From Eleusine coracana subsp. coracana (taxonomy: Eukaryota > Streptophyta > Magnoliopsida > Poales > Poaceae): DNA of 64,000 nt. Positions 1 through 11,570 of this stretch are shown one piece after another. The position numbers were made by a program, and so were the translations under genes. Location: NCBI GenBank assembly GCA_032690845.1, contig CM064430.1, positions 2,962,949 to 3,026,948 on the forward strand. The letters are read 5' to 3'. How positions within the stretch are numbered: position 1 is the stretch's first letter; the number at the start of each line of letters is the position of its first letter. The notes beneath the pieces are model-generated. The model ran no database searches. It was not told the origin of the DNA and was given only the letters and a program-made list of their open reading frames with translations.

Positions 1-3000
1 GCAAAATTTACTCCTGTGGCACCTGATGGTGAAATTGGCGAACCAGCATATGCTCTATCCGATAATATTGTTGAAAGTAAGTGCCATATCAGTCAATCTT
101 ATTAATATTATTTTGACTAAAAAGTCTCTTTTCAATGACCTTTCTGGGCAAGTATTGTCCATAAGTCTACCCAATGACCATGCATAGTTCTGCCCACCAA
201 TCTGTTTGCCCACACACCACCAAACACTGGCAACTATCCTGATTATTTCATTTGCATGAACCCCTATTTTCTGGGCCAGTATTTCCACAGTAGAAATTGG
301 ATGAAGTCAAGAATTTTGTATCTCTATGTTTAAGATTTAGATAAGTGAACTCTAGAATTGACAGGCAGTCCTTTTATTCTGATTCTTACTTATAGAACCA
401 CAGATTTGTGTTTCATCTCTGTTCAGTCTTCGTGCCATTTCTTTGTTTGAATAGTGTGATTATCCTCCTCTTCTGCAGCTCTGCCACCCAGCCTAAACTT
501 CTTAACAGTCACTGGAGAATTCTGTGAGGGTCAGATATTGACAGCATCATACGGGTACATTGGGGGCCATGAAGGAAATAGTTTATATAGTTGGTATCTT
601 CATGAGGTATGTGTTGTATTTTCTTGGTTGTAATTTATTGTTCCTGTCACTCAATAAATATCTCTGGTTGTATATTGTGTACCTACATAATTAGTAAATA
701 CTAGTTGGCACAAATATGGGCAGCATTGGATGTTCGTTAGCCAATTTTGCTTCACTAACACAGAGTCTGACAGAATGAAGATGATGAAGGCACTCCAGTT
801 TCAGGGGCATCTAGTTTGCTACAGTACCATGTTACAAAGGAAGCTATTGGAAAATTTGTCTCTTTCAAATGCACCCCTACCCGAGATGATGGTATTGTTG
901 GTGAGCCGAGAATTTTCATAGGGAAGAATAGAGTTACTGCAGGTACTTTTATTTTGTCTTTTGCCTCGAGCAAACTTTTATTTTATAGACAATTGATTTG
1001 ATTTCTTCATTGCCTGGATGACACGAGATAATTGTTTAGAAATGTAAGGGAACATGGAGTTTGTATGAATAAATAGAACATATGCTTTTACAGTGACCCA
1101 TGATACCATAAAGATGTAAAAATAAAAGAAATATAAGAACTTTATTACACTGCTGGATTGTTTTTGCACCCTCATGTTTACTTTAGCTCTTTTGTACTAT
1201 TTATGAAATTTATATATCTATTTATGAAATCTATATATCTTTCCTTCTTTGATGTTATGATATTTTCTATATAGGTGTGATTAAATTTCTTTAGATACAA
1301 CAACTTTGTTTCAATTTGTTGTATTGTTAACAGGATTACCGACGCTACTTTCTCTTGAATTAACGGGTGAGGCCATTGAGGGAAAAACTTTGGTTGCTAG
1401 TAGAAGATACTGGGGGGGACTAGAAGGGGACACAATATTCCGCTGGATACGGGTAGGTTGCTTAAATACTACTATTCTTTTCTTTTTTACATGGTAATGG
1501 CTACTACCTCTGGATTTCTATTGTTGTCGTTCTGACAGAGCATGTAGTTCAAATTTAGCTTAACATGTTGTCCGGACGTCAACAATATAAATATGGAGGG
1601 ACTACCAAGCACTAACAGCCTGGCTATTCCTAGATCAGTTACATGCTCTGTATAAATATTGTGTTTGTAGGCAAGTTCTGATGGAACACAGAAAGAGATT
1701 GAAGGTGCAAGAAGTTCATCATATACCTTGATATGTGATGATATTGGATTTTACATATCTGTCTTGTGCACACCTGTTAGAAGTGATGGAGTTCAGGGTT
1801 CTTTGGTGTCTACAGAAGTCATCGGTCCTATTATACCTGGTAGAGAATTTACAATTGTTCTCTATTTGGAAAATAACCAGTTTTCTTACTGTGTGTGGCT
1901 CTGTGCAGTGTGCACACTTGTATGACATGGGCTTGTCTTAATAGTAACACTAAGTATCAAACCAACATATTTCTGCAATTTACTTGCTTTTGCAGGACCA
2001 CCAACATGTGTATCTCTTGAACTAGCCGGCTCTATGGTTGAAGGTGGCTGTTTGACCTTTCATGCTGAATATACTGGAGGGTGAGATACTTTGCTTCTTT
2101 CCTTGCTGAAGTTATATGCTTTCTAATGATATATACTTTTCCTTATCATACTAGTGTGAGGGGAAGTTGCATCCACGAATGGTTCAGATTACATGGTGAT
2201 GGTGGCAAGGATAAATTGCCTGCAGATGGTCAGTATATACAGTTTATTTTAAGCTTGACGCTATACTGCATGTGAAGCCCCATGGCTTGTTGTTTTCCTT
2301 TTATTGGAACTAACTGTCAATTTTTCTCATTACAGAATGTCTAGATCTTAGTCTTGCTGATGTTGATTGCCGGATTGAACTTGTGTATACACCTGTACGA
2401 GATGATGGAGTGCAGGGGCTACCCAGACGTGTCATTTCTGATACAATTGTCTCTGGTTAGTGTTTACTCACATAAATTCTTTTGATTCCATTTTGCTAGA
2501 GAAACCAATGTTGTTTGGGAAAATTAGGTTCTTGACATTGAAAGATCGTGGTTTTAGAAATTTACCATCAAACTTTCAAAGTTCACTTTAATACCAACAA
2601 AAGTTACTCTGTTTAGAAATATACCACTCCGTTGCCAAAAGTTACTCTGTTTAGAAATATACCACTCCGTTGCCTTTTCCGTCGTTTTTCCATAGCTCCG
2701 TTTCCACACTGTCATTCTGAGCTGGTATCCTCGCCGGCCAGCTTCTCTTATTTTCCTTCTCTCAAATAGCAAGGCCCTTGATCTGTCAGAGGAAAGATTA
2801 GCTTAGTTTAGGTGGAAGAGACCCAAATCAGCGGAGCTAGTTCAGTTAGGATTAAGATTGATTCGAGAGGGAAAAAGCTACTGAGAAAATTCTTGAATCG
2901 AGTGGAGCCTGTGGGAAGAGCGCGTCAGTCCATTTCCTTGCTGCCTGATGCTCTGCGTCTTGGCTCTGCTTCTCAAGGACGACCAGCACAGCACCACCAT

Positions 3001-6000
3001 CGCGAGTGTTAAGCTACTATGCACCAACCAGTTGCATCCAAAAGCCTAAGCTTATGGGGAAGGGTGGACAATTCACTTATGGTTCAACACTCCCCCTCAC
3101 GTGCAGCTCCCTTGGGGCGCAAACGTGGAAATAGGAGTCGCCCAGCGGAAAATACGGTCACCAAGACTTGAACTCAAGACCTCTAGCTCTAATACCATGT
3201 TAAGCTACTATGCATCAACCAGTTGCACCCAAAAGCCTAAGCTTATGGGGAAGGGTGGGCAATTCACTTATGGTTCAACAGTGAGGAGGCAGCGTTGACC
3301 ACGAACGACGAGCAGCAGCCGCAGTCCGCTGACCACGACGACAAGCAGCAGCCGCAGGCGGCGCCAGCGGCAAGGCAGAAGCACATGAACGCTGGCGCTC
3401 CCTCTCCAAATGCAAGCAAGGAGCAGCTTCACCGGCGAGAGGCCGATTGTCGGTGATGGCCGGAACGAGGGACGAGATAGGTAGATGACGGACGATAGAT
3501 AATAGACGGAAAAGGTCAGAGAGTGGTATATTTCTAAACTATGAATCTTTTGTTGGTATTAAAGTGCACTTTGAAAATTCGATGCTAAATTTCTAAAATG
3601 TGGATCTTTTGATGTCAACAATCTAATTCTTCCATGTTTTGCTAGTAACTTGTATTATTCTTTATTATGCTTTTTCGTTGATTGGAGAACGATTGCAATA
3701 GATCAAAATATGAGCTGTCATTATGTAAACAAAAGTACCAATCTGTAACATCTGCAAAATCTGATAAGAATTAAGATAATAATTATAGCTTTGAACACAG
3801 CTGGTCCTGAGTAGTATGCAATATTACTCGTCCAACTGAAGCAATGAATATATACTAATTGATTGTTTTACACAGGTGAACCCAAGGGTCTCAATCTAAT
3901 TCTACCCGATTGTTTTGAGGACAATGAAATTTGTCCTGTCAAAACCTACTTTGGTGGCATAGAAGGCGCTGGGAAATATATATGGTTTCGAAATAAAGAG
4001 AAGTTTGATAACTTGGAATATGATTTGGTAGCTGCATCTTCAGAAGTTGTCGGTGAAACCTTGTGAGTTATTTTACTACTTATATGAAGGTGTTGGTTTT
4101 GAATCATTTATATAAAGAATTGATTCCTTGAAATTTTGAAATGTGACAGAAAGTACAAGCCTCCATTGGATGATGTTGGCTCCTATCTGATTTTTGTTTG
4201 GGTTCCTACACGATGTGATGGAAAGACTGGAAATCCATTGATGACTATCACTGATGCCCCAGTCATGGCAGGTTGCCCCTTGATATGTTCATACCTGACA
4301 TTTTGTACTTTCAAGTTCGTTGCCTGCAGATTCTAATTCTTGTCTTGATGCTTGCAGCGTTTCCATCTGTTTTGGATGTTCACTTGGAGCAGAAAAGTTC
4401 AGATGTCTATTGTGGAGTAGGCATCTATTATGGTGGATATGAGGGATCAAGCTTATATAGGTGGTACAGGGAATCTAATGATGGAACCAGGCTTCATATA
4501 GATGGTGCTAATTCAGATACACATGAAGTGACTGATGCAGATTACAGCTGCCGTCTAGTGTTTGGGTAAATTTCTTCAGTGTTATATTTTGTTATAATGT
4601 TTGGTCATTTGCAGTATTCAGAGAAAATAGCCCACTTCAGACATCAGGGGTCCCTTTTAGGTTTTGTTATGGATTCAATTACTAAGCTGTTACATAACGT
4701 TTTTCTTATAATGGTTTGTGGTTCATGAAGAGACTTGTTTTTCTTACTGGATGCTTAAATCTTAATACACAAACATAATTGCCATTGGCAGCTATACTCC
4801 TGTTCGTTCAGATGGGATTGTTGGTGAAGAAAAGCTGTCTGAACCATCTAGTGTTATTTTTCCTGGTAAGTTGTAGTCTTTGAACCATTGGATGTTGCTT
4901 TAGTTTTGCAATTTGTGTAACATGTGTTCATTGTCGCTTTCCTTCCAGAACTACTCAAAATCGAGACACTTATTTTCAAGGGCAATCAGGTTGAGAGAGA
5001 AACACTGACTGCTGTTGAACAAATTCCAAGCAGTGAGATTCAACAACATATATGGAACAACTATAAGAAAGAGATGAAATATCAATGGTAAGAGAAGTGA
5101 ACTTGTTTTGTTACTTTGGTTGATATGTATGTAACACTGACTGGATATCTGGATGTAGGTTTGTTTCCACTGGATCAGGAGTGGATCAGTCCTTTGAACC
5201 ATTGGCTACCCAGTGTTCTCGCTCGTACAAAGTACGCTTCGAGGATGTTGGTCATTGTGTGAAATGTGAATGCTTTGTCACTGACATATTTGGGCGATCC
5301 AGTGAAGTGGTATCAGCTGTGACTGCTCCCATCTTACCAGGTCTTTTGCTTTCTACTTATGCCCCATTTTTGGAAAATTGTACCAAATTTATTTGCATAA
5401 CGTAATTCATGAAGGTTGCTATTCCTAGAATAATATGAATCATAGAGAAGTATGACTTTAGACTCATACCACCGCATCCTTGATTACCTACAGGTTTTCG
5501 ATTCATTTTCATTTTACTATCTCATAGTTCATATTCATTTAGGTTCTTGGGTACTCACACCCTCTCTCCCTCTGGGGATTCCCACATTTAGTATGATACT
5601 TTTTGTTGAAATATATCACCATGATACTTCGTCATATGTAAAGCTTCTATCATCTTCATTGTCTTTCTTGTGTGTACTTGACTTATGACTAATGCAAACA
5701 TTGAAGTCTGACCTGAACGTAAAATTGCAGCTCTTGTTGATCAAATCAGTATCCATTTTTACGGAATAATGAAATATACAATGCCTGTAATCCGTTTGGT
5801 ATTTGTTTTAACAGGAATACCTAAAATTTCAAAACTGGAAATTGAAGGAAGAGGTTTCCATACTAACCTGTATGCTGTTGGGGGTACCTACAGTGGAGGC
5901 AAAGAAGGCAAGAGTAAAATCCAGTGGCTTAGATCGATGGTTGGAAGCCCTGATCTTATCTCCATTCCTGGTAAATTATTTTTTCATAACTGTAATGTTT

Positions 6001-7152
6001 ATATTCTGATGTAATTTACCCTACATATATGCATATGTTTTGAAATTATCTTTGAACTATATGAACTTCTTGTGCAGGCGAAATTGGACGAATGTATGAA
6101 GCTAATGTTGACGATGTAGGGTATAGGCTTGTTGCAATTTATACGCCCGTTAGAGAGGATGGAGTTGAGGGACAACCAATTTCTGTTTCGACAGAGCCTA
6201 TTGCAGTTGGTAGTGTCAAATCACCCACCATATTGTTTTCTAGCCATTTGCTCTTATTGTTCAATCCTGTAACTTTTTTTTTTGCTTTGTCATGCTGTAC
6301 TAACTGCTGCGTTCGTCTTATGCAGAGCCTGAAATTTACCGGGAAGTTAAACAAAAACTTGATGATGGTTTAGTTAAATTTGAGGTGATGCTTATTTCAT
6401 TTATAATGGTTTAGATTCTGACATGATCATTTCTAATGGTTCATTTACTTCATTTGCTGAAGAAGCTTGAGGACTAGTATTTGTTTTTCAACAAAAATGA
6501 TTCAAGCTTAATGATGCCAGTTTTAAGATCCTTCTTGCAGGAAATTGTTTTTGATGTTTTCATCAACTTATACATTTTGTTATCTTCAATAAAATTTATT
6601 CTTTGTTTACCGTTAACAGGTTCTGTGTGACAAGGATCGTACACCCAAAAAGGTATCCCTTGAAGTGTTGCCTGCTGACCCTAGACTTCATCAGTGCATT
6701 AGCATAACAAGAACTAATGATTACTTTTCTCTAAAATAACAGGCACAAGTAATGGGACATTTGGAACGGCGGATTTTGGAAGTCAATAAAAAGAGAATTA
6801 AGGTTGTAAAACCTGGATCCAAGACATCTTTCCCAACTACTGAAGTGCGAGGAACATATGCTCCGCCCTTCCATGTGAGTTCTACCTGTAAATTCGTGGC
6901 TGATAGAATCTGCTGCTAATACTATGGAGCTTTTTCGTGTGGATATAATGCTAAACTGGAAATCAAATCTTGCAGGTCGAGCTGTATCACAACGATCAGC
7001 ATCGCTTCAAGATTGTCGTTGACGGAGACAATGAAGTTGATTTAATGGTGCAAACCCGGCATATGCGAGATGTCATCATTCTCGTGATCAGAGGTCTCGC
7101 CCAGAAATTCAACAGCACCTCCCTCAACACGCTTCTCAAGATCGAAGCATGA
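1..7152 (+). CDS. AIR9: AIR9-type microtubule-associated protein, 3' part
   Basis: Exons: 1-76, 479-606, 774-942, 1334-1452, 1671-1839, 1996-2080, 2155-2228, 2336-2455, 3876-4062, 4150-4271, 4358-4565, 4792-4865, 4949-5087, 5159-5340, 5815-5970, 6078-6209, 6326-6384, 6620-6652, 6743-6874, 6976-7152; every junction is GT-AG and phases agree. The gene enters from the left edge, so the N-terminus (basic Ser-rich region and LRRs in the family) is outside. The product shows seven complete and one partial A9 repeat. Each has a front half with a Gly-Gly-x-Glu-Gly ... Trp-Tyr/Ile-Arg signature (for example YIGGHEGNSLYSWY) and a back half with DD(V/I)G ... TPVR-DG (for example YTPVRDDGVQG). A conserved C-terminal domain ends in LNTLLKIEA. 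In Arabidopsis AIR9 binds cortical microtubules, the preprophase band and the cortical division site; that role is carried over by homology. Family assignment comes from repeat architecture, without alignment. Confidence 0.86.
2491..3645. mobile_element. MULE-like TIR element in AIR9 intron
   Basis: A roughly 1.1-kb insertion in the 1.4-kb intron between AIR9 exons 2336-2455 and 3876-4062. Long imperfect terminal inverted repeats of about 115 bp are visible: 2517-2632 matches the reverse complement of 3520-3634, with conserved cores such as CACTTTAATACCAACAAAAG. The 9-bp word TTTTGCTAG occurs at 2491-2499 and 3637-3645, the length expected of a Mutator-type target duplication, although the outermost 15 bases of the left end pair poorly. 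A 40-bp sequence inside the left TIR is tandemly doubled (about 2599-2672). The interior (2680-3490) is GC-richer than the intron and has no transposase, so the element is non-autonomous. Superfamily is inferred from TIR length and the 9-bp repeat. Confidence 0.72.
3007..3280 (-). mobile_element. TRIM (SMART-like miniature LTR retrotransposon)
   Basis: Two near-identical 83-bp direct repeats (3007-3089 and 3198-3280) start TGTT and end AACA, flanking 108 bp. Read on the minus strand, the LTR at 3198-3280 is followed by a primer-binding site resembling TGGTATCAGAGC (initiator Met-tRNA type, here with ATTAG), and a purine tract GAGGGGGAGT precedes the other LTR. The flanking pentamers GCGAG and GTGAG differ at one position, as expected of an aged 5-bp target duplication. 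At 274 bp it carries no coding capacity. Its size and structure fit the SMART class described in grasses; the name is from memory. It sits inside the MULE-like element and is therefore the younger insertion. Confidence 0.8.
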
Positions 7153-8171
7153 CAGATCGGGGTGCCTATCTGATTTAGCTGACAATGTATAACCAGTTAG
7201 GTTGTGACAAGAGCGTGCATATTCAGTAGATCTAAAGTGTGGATGGAAGCTTGTATGTATTGGTGTGGGATGGCGGAGCCTGTGCGTGCTTTTATATTTA
7301 AAGGGTTTTCACTTTCTTTTCTTAAATCTGGAGCTGGTTGCTCGTATGACTCGAGTTTTTTTTACATGAGTCGTGAAATGTACATAGGGTGTCAGTGAGA
7401 ATCAGTGAGAAAGTGCCAAAGTGGTGTTGGTGCTGTATTTATATACAAGTTGTGTATGCCATTCTCATTAAGAATACTGATATATGAAAGAGATTTGCTT
7501 CATCTCTACTTAATGTGTGTTCCTTGCTTGTATACGGTCCACAGCTTGACGTTGGAGTGCTTGCTCACGTGTTCAGTTGTAAGTGCAATGAATTACGAAT
7601 GCTTCTGAAGCGAATTCTTCTGCTATGCTGCAAATCAACTCTCCTTTTACCATTCTAGTGAAAGCTAAGCAAATGCGTCTTTCGTTGATTGCATGGGCTG
7701 TTTTATCGATTCAAGTCTAATTTGGTGGTAATTTAGTGAAAGCAAACTGGTGATAGATATGCTGAATAAACCCACCGAGAAAGTGGGCTCATTTGTGTTG
7801 TATTTTTACTGCTCCGTTTAATTTCAGGCTCAGTATTCACTTTCACACTCACTGTTTGACATCCGAACATCTCCAAAACTCGCAGCTTGCATCTTTTAAG
7901 CAAGCAGCAGCAAAACACATCAGCACTGAATCTTATCCGTTCCAACGTGGCACCTCCCAACTCTAACCAGGTGATGCCACGTCGGCAGCAAGGATCCGGA
8001 ACCTATCCATGAGTGGCCACTGCCGGCCACAAGCTCGCCATGTGGCTCCCGTCCCACACCTCCCATGTCCAAGCTTTAAGACGCGCGCACCATGGCCAAC
8101 CGTCACGCTTGAACGACCATAACACGCTCCACATTCAGTGACACAAGCAGCCAAGACCGACGACCGGCGCC
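7153..8171. other. AIR9 3' UTR and psaK upstream region
   Basis: The first 400 bases are T-rich and probably the AIR9 3' UTR. Between about 7600 and 7900 nothing was recognised. From 7900 the sequence becomes GC-richer and forms the psaK promoter: a reversed I-box (GATAAG on the minus strand) near 7932, CCACGT cores near 7977, and a TTTAAG TATA-like word near 8075 about 100 bp before the psaK ATG. Promoter elements are short words and individually weak. Confidence 0.45.
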
Positions 8172-8724
8172 ATGGCTTCCCAGCTCTCCGCCGCCACTTC
8201 CATGGCCGCCGTGCCGCAGTTCAACGGCCTCCGTGGCTACGCCTCGCCCAGGTCCGCCGTGGCGCTGCCGTCCATGAGGAAGAGGTCGCAGGGCATCCGG
8301 TGCGACTACATCGGCTCAGCCACCAACCAGGTATTTTGTGTTTCTTCAGAGAGGAGCTATCATGCTTAATTAAACTTGAATTTCACCAGTAATCAATGAT
8401 GTGTATGTGTAAATTACTAATTTTTTTAACGAACAATGTATCCTGTATGTGTGAATTGATCGGTGATGCGTGCGTTCGTAGATCATGGTCGTGACCACGA
8501 CGCTGATGCTGGTCGCGGGGCGGTTCGGTCTGGCGCCGTCGGCGAACCGGAAGGCGACGGCGGGGCTGAAGCTGGAGGCGCGCGACTCCGGCCTGCAGAC
8601 CGGCGACCCCGCCGGGTTCACGCTCGCCGACACGCTGGCGTGCGGCGCCGTCGGCCACATCCTCGGCGTCGGCATCGTGCTCGGCCTCAAGAACACTGGC
8701 GCGCTCGACCAGATCATCGGCTAG
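8172..8724 (+). CDS. psaK: Photosystem I reaction centre subunit PSI-K, chloroplast precursor
   Basis: Two exons, 8172-8330 and 8482-8724, joined at codon 53 with a GT-AG intron of 151 bp, give 133 residues. The first 44 residues are Ser/Ala/Arg-rich with a start MASQLSAATS, typical of a stromal transit peptide. The predicted mature protein starts at DYIGSATNQ and continues with the PSI-K signature GRFGLAPSANRKATAGLKL, two hydrophobic segments (about residues 52-69 and 103-128) and a Gly-rich second helix. PSI-K sits at the periphery of the PSI core beside PsaA and helps bind LHCI antenna proteins in the thylakoid membrane. The ATG at 8172 is the first in frame and gives the expected transit peptide. 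Length agrees with the plant family. Exon 2 is very GC-rich at third positions, normal for grass photosynthetic genes. Confidence 0.95.
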
Positions 8725-9980
8725 ATCCCGTCCATATCGGCTGAGTTCACTCACCGTTTCTCTCCTGCTGGAAACGATCCGTGCCCAAAATGTAACACAT
8801 ATGTACATTGTGCGTGCATCCTGTTCGAATGGACCATATAGCTTGTCTCTTCTTTTTCATTTTTCTAAATCGGGTTAGCAATTGGGAACATTCTGTGAAT
8901 TATCAGGCGTTCTCTGGATGGGAATCGCACAAATTTTATGGGAACAGCATAATTCCCACGTAATCCATGAAAAAAAAAATCCGTAAAACAGAGGAACATA
9001 TATACTGAAGAAGATGAGCCGAAATTAAATCAAGAGAATTGCCATGGGGGGAATTAAACTCGTGCTACGGAAGCCTTAGAAAGTGAGGAGTCAGGATTCG
9101 AATGACAATCACCAAGGGATCCGCACGCAAGAAGCGGACCGTCTGACTGGGCGTCAGTGTGTTCATCGTCATCCTCCTCACTCCCACCCCCCGTCACAGG
9201 CCAAAATGCCACCTTTAAATCAAGAGACAGAAAGGCTACCAGTAACTCCGAACCAAAACAAGGTGACAGGCAAGCAGAACAAAATGAATCGAGGAACACT
9301 GAATGAGAGAAGAAAAAGACTAGGCCAAGACAGGGCGTGAGAATCAGAGTTGGATTGTGTTTCTAGCAATCAGCATGACAAGTGTCATTGGTCATGATAG
9401 ATCTTATCGTCATCATATCTTCAGGCCCTCGGGTAACCGCAAACAAAATCGCAACACCAACAAGATCGAAACTTGAGAATAAGAAAAGGGAAAATCACCA
9501 GCAAATCGGACGGAACTCGCTTCAACGGAAAAGCATGAAACTGAACGAACCCACAACTGCAGATCTAGATCTGGAGCAAAAAAAAAAAAAAACCGCACAA
9601 CGCAGATCTGCGGAAGTTTGATGCCCTGATGCAAGGCGCAGGGGATGAAGGCGCCATTATCTATCAGCGCTGCGCAAGCTATCCGGGGAGACTAGTGGTC
9701 CCTTCGGAGCATTCTAGAATGGTGGTGGGCAGACGCTGCGTACCGCCGGATCCGGAAACCAACGGCTCGGACCAATCTGGATTTACAGCCGCAGACCACT
9801 CTGCCACTCACTCGAAAGGTCATCGAGCTTTGTATTACCTGCGATTGAGTATTCTAATCGGTGTTTCAGGTATCAGATGCGTCAAAAGTAAATTAACTCT
9901 GTAATGTTAGGCTTGGAACTGGAATTTGAGATGAAGCATAAAGGACATAATTACTGCAGACAGTGGTTCCCAAAAAGCTT
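8725..9980. other. Intergenic, psaK 3' UTR then unassigned sequence
   Basis: The first 100-150 bases are probable psaK 3' UTR. The rest contains only short, non-conserved open frames and A-rich stretches (for example near 9580). I see no gene, RNA or bounded element here. Confidence 0.4.
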
Positions 9981-10253
9981 AAACAAAAGAAGCGAGGGCG
10001 TAGCTTTAAGAAAAGTCATGTTCAAGGGCCCCGACGCAAAGCGCAATCGCTCAGGCAACCTTCATATGGCAAGGGTCAAACTGTGACAATTTACTGAGAG
10101 GAAGGGCCAAAACAAGACTCAAACAAAAGAAACGAGGGTGTAACTTTAAGGAAAGTGATGCAAAAGGACCCCGACCGCAAAGAGCAATCGCTCAGAAAAG
10201 CTCTCAGATGGTATGGACCAAACTGGGAGAATTTACTGAGAGGAAGGGCCAAA
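9981..10253. repeat. Tandem duplication, about 140-bp unit
   Basis: Two imperfect copies, 9981-10112 and 10121-10253, share ordered words: AAACAAAAGA, GCAATCGCTCAG, TTTACTGAGAGGAAGGGCC. The second copy runs directly into the 3' flank of the U6 gene, and its last part (GGAAGGGCC...CGAGGGC) is also found next to the second U6 copy at about 17922. Confidence 0.75.
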
Positions 10254-10320
10254 AAGAGAGACGCGAGGGCAGATCTGCAAGACCAATAGTTAGCTTCAGG
10301 GACTGGTGCGCAAATTCTCA

Positions 10321-10372
10321 AAAAAATTTGGACCATTTCTCGATTTATGCGTGTCATCCTTGCGCAGGGGCC

Positions 10373-10404
<32 letters not shown>

Positions 10405-10424
10405 TCGGATGTCTCCGAAGAGAC
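10321..10424 (-). ncRNA. U6: U6 spliceosomal snRNA gene (copy A)
   Basis: Read on the minus strand from 10424, the sequence matches plant U6 almost throughout: a 5' stem-loop GTCTCTTCGGAGAC, the invariant ATACAGAGAAGATTAGCA box that pairs with the 5' splice site, the AGC triad region, CCCCTGCGCAAGGATGACAC, and a run of seven Ts for Pol III termination at 10326-10320. Compared with the canonical plant 5' stem (GTCCCTTCGGGGAC, from memory) positions 4 and 11 change together, C-G to T-A, so pairing is kept. With the well-spaced promoter this argues for a functional gene. U6 forms the catalytic core of the spliceosome with U2 in the nucleus. Confidence 0.93.
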
Positions 10425-10446
10425 AGAACATGCAGATGTGCTTCGT

Positions 10447-10489
10447 TTCATAAACTGCGGTTTAGCAATCTGATTAGTCAAGGTGGTAC
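10447..10489 (-). promoter_or_regulatory. Pol III type 3 promoter of U6 copy A (USE + TATA)
   Basis: On the minus strand a TTTATGAA TATA-like box lies at 10454-10447, positions -30 to -23 from the U6 start. A GTACCACCTTG element at 10489-10479 matches the plant upstream sequence element RTCCCACATCG at 8 of 11 positions. The 24-bp gap between them is the spacing plants use to select Pol III rather than Pol II. RGCCCR-like words, the monocot-specific promoter class, occur upstream near 10535-10562. Confidence 0.75.
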
Positions 10490-10499
10490 TAATTACGGC

Positions 10500-11080
10500 T
10501 TCAAACCACGTGCGTCGAGACAGGCAGAGGTAACGGCCCACCGACGGACCGCGGGGTGGGCTTCAGCGCGTTCCTACTATTGGGCTGTGGGTTATTACTT
10601 CGCGGCCTTTTGTGCACAAAATTTTGGCCCCATACACGATCGTGCAAATCCGTTTTACTGCTCGAGTGATCATGCATGTTTGACGCAGCCTCCTAGGCAC
10701 ATGAATGGTGTTTGCTGGGCTCTACACCAAGAAACTAGTCTTCAGATGGAACGGAAGTGGAGAAATCCGTTTCAAAAAAAAAAAAAAAAACTAGTCTTCA
10801 GATGCACAGGCAGCATTCAGGCAGTTGCAAGCTGCTGGTCGATACGACGGAACATTATCCGGCCACGCACACACTCTAGTTCACGTCTTGGAGAACTCTC
10901 AGCCGAAGTGTGATCACTGAGATCAACAATGCAACAACGGTTATCCCCGTATTTCCCAAATCCATTGACGAAGCATCAGAAGTCCTGCACAATTACAATA
11001 TTATTTACTGTGTGCCAAACAATTCATTTATTCCGAGATAGTAAAAAGAATAGAAATCCGGCATTTTGCAGTGGGCTAAA
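10500..11080. other. Flank of the duplicated U6/X8 block, copy A
   Basis: No gene. The stretch aligns in order with 18180-18640: shared blocks include CCTACTATTGGGC/CCTCCTATTGGGC, TTCACGTCTTGGAGAACTCT and GAAGTCCTGCACAATTACAA. It is the region between U6 and X8 in the ancestral duplicated unit. Confidence 0.6.
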
Positions 11081-11084
11081 ACAT

Positions 11085-11570
11085 ATTCAAACGCCAGGAA
11101 CTTGTGCATTAACCTAAACCTGCGAAGAACAAGCCGGCAGACCACTGAAAACAGCGCAACCTAGAAGGTGGTGGGCAGAAGGTTTGGTGGTTTAATTTGA
11201 TACGAAAACAGCGCAACCTAGAAGGTGCCGCCAAAGTTGTAGGCGATGTCGGAGTTGTCGTTCTGCTCTGGTTGAGGATGGTGGTGAAGGCGTAGGAGGC
11301 TAGGGAGGGGCCTAGCAGCTGGCAAACCCAAGGCCACTAAAACATCTCTTAATGAACCTTAATTAAATCCCATGCTAATTTCGCTGATGATCAACACAGG
11401 TTTTAGCTTAGCTGGCTCTCACTAATGGCGTCAGGCATCGCCCAAACAGCCAAACCTAGCTTGGCTCCACCGGCCGGGCTGCAGCGGCGAGCAGTCGGCG
11501 CCGTACCACGTCATGCATGCTGTCAATGAAAGTCATGTTGCCTTCCGGTGGCGAGAGCGTGGGGATCGAT
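11085..11570 (-). pseudogene. X8/CBM43 gene remnant (copy A)
   Basis: Minus-strand relic of the intact X8 gene at 18680-19513. Three blocks align in the same order. About 11089-11120 resembles the last exon. 11222-11300 resembles the GDSDIA..NF region of the domain, with a disrupted CCAAAGTTGTAGGCGATGTC core. 11457-11568 resembles the exon start (GTGGGGATCG, GGTGGCGAGAGCG, AAGTCATGTTGCCTTCCGG). The part encoding the WCVARPGATQEDLQ...DC segment is missing or replaced by about 150 bp of unrelated sequence, and reading frames are broken. The 11548-11640 end is itself repeated, imperfectly, at about 11826-11910. Confidence 0.8.

Noticed and set aside
8370..8808. Minus-strand frames of 115 and 141 codons over psaK
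   Set aside because: Antisense shadows of the GC-rich psaK exon 2.
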